Source: JBFIHZ01 sp041601535
GTDB lineage: Bacteria > Pseudomonadota > Gammaproteobacteria > Xanthomonadales > SZUA-36
Reading direction: 5' to 3'
Assembly (NCBI GenBank): GCA_041601535.1
Contig: JBFIHZ010000214.1
Coordinates: 1 to 7,016, forward strand
DNA: 7,016 nucleotides
Positions 4,771 through 7,016 of the stretch are shown one piece after another. A program made the translations under genes and the position numbers. Under the pieces are notes generated by a model, which made no database searches, was not told where the DNA came from, and was given only the letters and a program-made list of their open reading frames with translations. Position 1 is the first letter of the stretch. Each line of letters begins with the position of its first letter.

Positions 4771-6519
4771 ATGGGCGGCCTGATACCCGAATCTTTTATC
4801 GAAGAACTGCTGGGCCGTATCGATATCGTTGAGATCATCGAAAACCGCGTCGAGTTGAAGCGCGCCGGGCGTGAATTCCAGGCGTGCTGCCCGTTTCACG
4901 ATGAAAAAACACCTTCGTTCACGGTGAGCCCGCAAAAGCAGTTCTACCATTGCTTTGGGTGCGGCGCGCACGGCTCAGCCATCGGTTTCATGATGAACTT
5001 TGAAGGCCTGGAGTTTCTGGATGCGGTAGAGGAACTGGCCCGCCATGCCGGCCTTACCGTGCCGCGCGAAGCCAGCAAACGCCCGCGGCCGTCAGAAGAT
5101 CTGTTCGACGTACTGGCGGCAGCCGAGCGGTTTTATCAGGCCCAGCTGCGCGACAACCCGCAGGCGACGGAATACCTGAAGGGCCGCGGTTTATCCGGTG
5201 AAATCGCCAAAGAGTTCGGCATCGGCTTTGCCCCGCCAGGCTGGCACGACCTGAGCGACCACCTGGGTAAGGACAAGCAGCCCTTGCTGCAACGGGCCGG
5301 CATGCTCAGCCAGGGCAGCAGTGGCAGTTACGACAAGTTTCGCGACCGCATCATGTTTCCGATCCACGACCGGCGCGGGCGGGTGATTGCGTTTGGCGGC
5401 CGGGCGCTGGCTGATGACGGCCCCAAATACCTGAACTCGCCTGAAACAGAGTTGTTCCACAAGGGCCGGGAGCTGTACGGCCTGTACATGGCACGTAAAA
5501 GCCAGGCTCGGCTGGACCGCCTGATCGTGGTGGAAGGTTATATGGACGTGGTCGCGCTGGCGCAATTTGGCTTCCGTAATTGCGTGGCCACGCTGGGCAC
5601 CGCCACCACCGGTGATCACGCCGAACTGATGTTCCGCGCCGCCCAGGAAGTGGTGTTCTGTTTTGACGGTGACCGCGCCGGCCGCCAGGCGGCCTGGCGG
5701 GCGCTGGAATCCACCCTGCCGCGCCTGCGTGAAGGGCGCCAGGCGCGGTTCTTGTTCCTGCCGGATGGCGAAGACCCGGACAGCATGGTGCGTTCAGCGG
5801 GCGCGGAGGCATTTGCCGCCCGGTTGGGCCAGGCCATGCCCTTGTCGGAGTTCTTTTTCAAGCACTTCACCGCCCAGGTGGATATGGACAGCCTGGACGG
5901 GCGCGCGCGGCTGGTGGAACTGGCCCGTCCCAACTTGATGCTAATTCCCGAAGGTGTGTTCCGCGACATGATGGTGGAGCAGCTGGAAAAGCTGGCGCGG
6001 CACCAACTGGATATGCCAGCGGCCGCAACAGGCGTGGGCGGCAAGCCAGCCCGGCCCGCGCGGCAGAACCAACGGGGTGGTCAGCTGCAGCAAAAAACGC
6101 CCCTGCGCCTGGCGTTGGCGCATCTGGTACAGAACCCGGCACTGGTTAACACTGTCAAAGATTCGCAGGAAATGCCGGATTGCACCTTGCCGGGCATGGA
6201 TATTTACCGCGAACTTGTTGACTTCTGCCGCAAACACCCCAATATGACCACGGCACAGCTGCTGGAATTATGGCACGATCACCCGGCCCAACCACATCTG
6301 AATATTCTCGCCACCTGGCCGTTGCAGGGGGAGCCAGAACGGCAGGAGCAGGAGTTCAGGGACGCATTAGTCAGCCTGGAATTGCAGTGGACCGAGGCGC
6401 GCATTGCGCAACTACCATTGAAGCCCAGGGATCGCAGTGAAGAACAAAATAAATTGATGACCCAATTGCAGCAATACCGCCTTGAATTGAAGGACATTTT
6501 AAGAGGCGAAAGCACGTGA
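4771..6519 (+). CDS. dnaG: DNA primase
   Basis: Primase makes the short RNA primers for chromosome replication, acting with the DnaB helicase at the fork. The 582-residue protein is complete. Its N-terminal zinc domain has C40, H43, C61 and C64 (CCPFHDEKTPSF; FYHCFGCGAHG). The RNA polymerase core includes IGFAPPGW (151-158), FRDRIMFPIHDRRGRVIAFGGR (190-211) and KYLNSPET (219-226). The Toprim motifs are VVEGYMDVV with E255 and CFDGDRAG with D299 and D301, the expected metal ligands. A Gly/Pro/Gln-rich linker (about 418-442) leads to the C-terminal helicase-binding domain. ATG 4771 is preferred because it gives the usual N-terminus (cf. MAGRIP in E. coli); a TTG immediately precedes it. No Shine-Dalgarno sequence is visible upstream, which fits the known low expression of dnaG in this operon. 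Confidence 0.97.
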   Translation: MGGLIPESFIEELLGRIDIVEIIENRVELKRAGREFQACCPFHDEKTPSFTVSPQKQFYHCFGCGAHGSAIGFMMNFEGLEFLDAVEELARHAGLTVPREASKRPRPSEDLFDVLAAAERFYQAQLRDNPQATEYLKGRGLSGEIAKEFGIGFAPPGWHDLSDHLGKDKQPLLQRAGMLSQGSSGSYDKFRDRIMFPIHDRRGRVIAFGGRALADDGPKYLNSPETELFHKGRELYGLYMARKSQARLDRLIVVEGYMDVVALAQFGFRNCVATLGTATTGDHAELMFRAAQEVVFCFDGDRAGRQAAWRALESTLPRLREGRQARFLFLPDGEDPDSMVRSAGAEAFAARLGQAMPLSEFFFKHFTAQVDMDSLDGRARLVELARPNLMLIPEGVFRDMMVEQLEKLARHQLDMPAAATGVGGKPARPARQNQRGGQLQQKTPLRLALAHLVQNPALVNTVKDSQEMPDCTLPGMDIYRELVDFCRKHPNMTTAQLLELWHDHPAQPHLNILATWPLQGEPERQEQEFRDALVSLELQWTEARIAQLPLKPRDRSEEQNKLMTQLQQYRLELKDILRGEST

Positions 6520-6533
6520 GGCGGAACCCGCTT
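6519..6533 (+). other. Short hairpin at the dnaG stop
   Basis: AGGCGG (6519-6524) can pair with CCGCTT (6528-6533) around the loop AAC, a 6-bp stem including one G-U pair. It begins at the last base of the dnaG stop codon. No T-run follows. In E. coli the dnaG-rpoD junction holds an RNA-processing site that separates the low-abundance dnaG message from that of rpoD; a similar function here is only inferred from position. Confidence 0.25.
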
Positions 6534-6563
6534 GAATCCAGTTCGCCGGATGCAGGTTCTTGG

Positions 6564-6571
6564 ACTATAGT
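6564..6571 (+). promoter_or_regulatory. Possible -10 element upstream of rpoD
   Basis: The 73-bp dnaG-rpoD gap contains TATAGT (6566-6571), four of six matches to the sigma70 -10 consensus, inside the perfect 8-bp palindrome ACTATAGT. It lies 21 bases before the rpoD start. No TTGACA-like -35 sits 16-18 bases upstream (the segment there reads TTCGCCGG), so the call is weak. Confidence 0.25.
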
Positions 6572-6592
6572 TAACAAAACTCGAAGCACTTT

Positions 6593-7016
6593 ATGAATCA
6601 GAACCAGCAATCTCAATTAAAAGACCTGATCACCAAGGGGAAAGAGCAGGGGTTCCTGACCTATGCTCAGGTGAACGATCACCTGCCCGATGACATCGTC
6701 GATCCGGAACAGATCGAAGACATCGTCAATATGATCAATGATATGGGTATCTCGGTGCATGAAGAAGCGCCGGATAGTGATGAACTGATCCTCAACGACG
6801 ATGCCACCACCGACACCGACGACGACACCGCGGCGGAAGAAGCGGCAGCCGCGCTGGCCGCCGTGGAAACGGAAATCGGCCGCACCACCGACCCGGTGCG
6901 CATGTATATGCGCGAAATGGGGACGGTGGAGCTGCTCACCCGCGAAGGCGAAATCGCCATTGCCAAGCGCATCGAAGACGGCTTGCTGCAGGTGCATGAA
7001 GCCCTGTCGCGGTTTC
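6593..7016 (+). CDS. rpoD: RNA polymerase primary sigma factor RpoD, N-terminal part
   Basis: RpoD (sigma70) directs core RNA polymerase to housekeeping promoters. Only the first 141 codons are inside the window, and the frame is open to the edge. Residues 1-60 (QSQLKDLITKGKEQGFLTY, then VNDHLPDDIV and VNMINDMGISVHEEAP) are the autoinhibitory region 1.1, very close to E. coli RpoD. An acidic, alanine-rich low-complexity stretch follows (about 61-91). Then comes region 1.2 with EIGRTTDPVRMYMREMG (94-110) and TVELLTREGEIAIAKRIEDG (111-130). The ATG at 6593 gives the conserved N-terminus. The ribosome-binding site is weak (GAAG seven bases upstream). The DNA-binding regions 2-4 lie beyond the window. 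Confidence 0.97.
   Translation, partial: MNQNQQSQLKDLITKGKEQGFLTYAQVNDHLPDDIVDPEQIEDIVNMINDMGISVHEEAPDSDELILNDDATTDTDDDTAAEEAAAALAAVETEIGRTTDPVRMYMREMGTVELLTREGEIAIAKRIEDGLLQVHEALSRF

Noticed and set aside
6481..6560. Heat-shock (sigma32) promoter before rpoD, as E. coli has in its dnaG-rpoD region
   Set aside because: CTTGAA occurs at 6481 and 6531, but no CCCCAT-like -10 follows at the proper spacing in either case.
1..7016. CRISPR array, prophage, integrase, toxin-antitoxin or defence genes
   Set aside because: There are no regularly spaced direct repeats and no such protein motifs; every long gene is a recognised housekeeping or enzyme family.

Overview
The window is a chromosomal housekeeping locus of a Gammaproteobacterium. 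It is a version of the macromolecular-synthesis operon (rpsU - yqeY - dnaG - rpoD) lying next to a tsaD - folB - folK cluster on the opposite strand. The start of RpoD, the DnaG zinc and Toprim motifs and the 71-residue S21 all look gammaproteobacterial. A yqeY gene between rpsU and dnaG is, from memory, typical of pseudomonads, xanthomonads and related lineages rather than enterics. Coding sequence is GC-rich, and several genes use GTG starts. I cannot name a genus. A lineage outside the best-studied genera is likely, because the order differs from the textbook one at two points: no plsY between tsaD and folB, and an extra gamma-glutamyltransferase-family gene between tsaD and rpsU.

Layout: bases 3-34 are a perfect 14-bp inverted repeat of REP/RAYT type. 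Bases 82-1993 (minus strand) hold tsaD, folB and folK, transcribed right to left with short or negative spacing and so probably one operon. Bases 1994-2153 are the divergent intergenic region. Bases 2154-3719 (plus) encode a gamma-glutamyltransferase-like Ntn-hydrolase without an evident signal peptide. A candidate sigma70 promoter spans its stop codon and drives rpsU (3797-4012). A 265-bp gap rich in inverted repeats follows (4013-4277), then yqeY (4278-4721), dnaG (4771-6519) and the first 141 codons of rpoD (6593 to the window edge).

How the genes relate: rpsU, dnaG and rpoD supply initiation factors for translation (S21), replication (primase) and transcription (sigma70). Hairpins and weak translation signals between such genes are the expected places to set unequal expression. 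TsaD makes the universal t6A37 tRNA modification. FolB and FolK act in consecutive steps of folate synthesis. The GGT-like gene has no obvious functional link to its neighbours and looks like a lineage-specific insertion at a conserved junction.

Nothing in the window is clearly a new defence or mobile system. The parts most worth a second look are the inverted-repeat-rich rpsU-yqeY gap, which contains mutually exclusive pairings; the GGT homologue, which lacks the usual substrate-binding arginine; the divergent FolK; and the REP-like element at the left edge.
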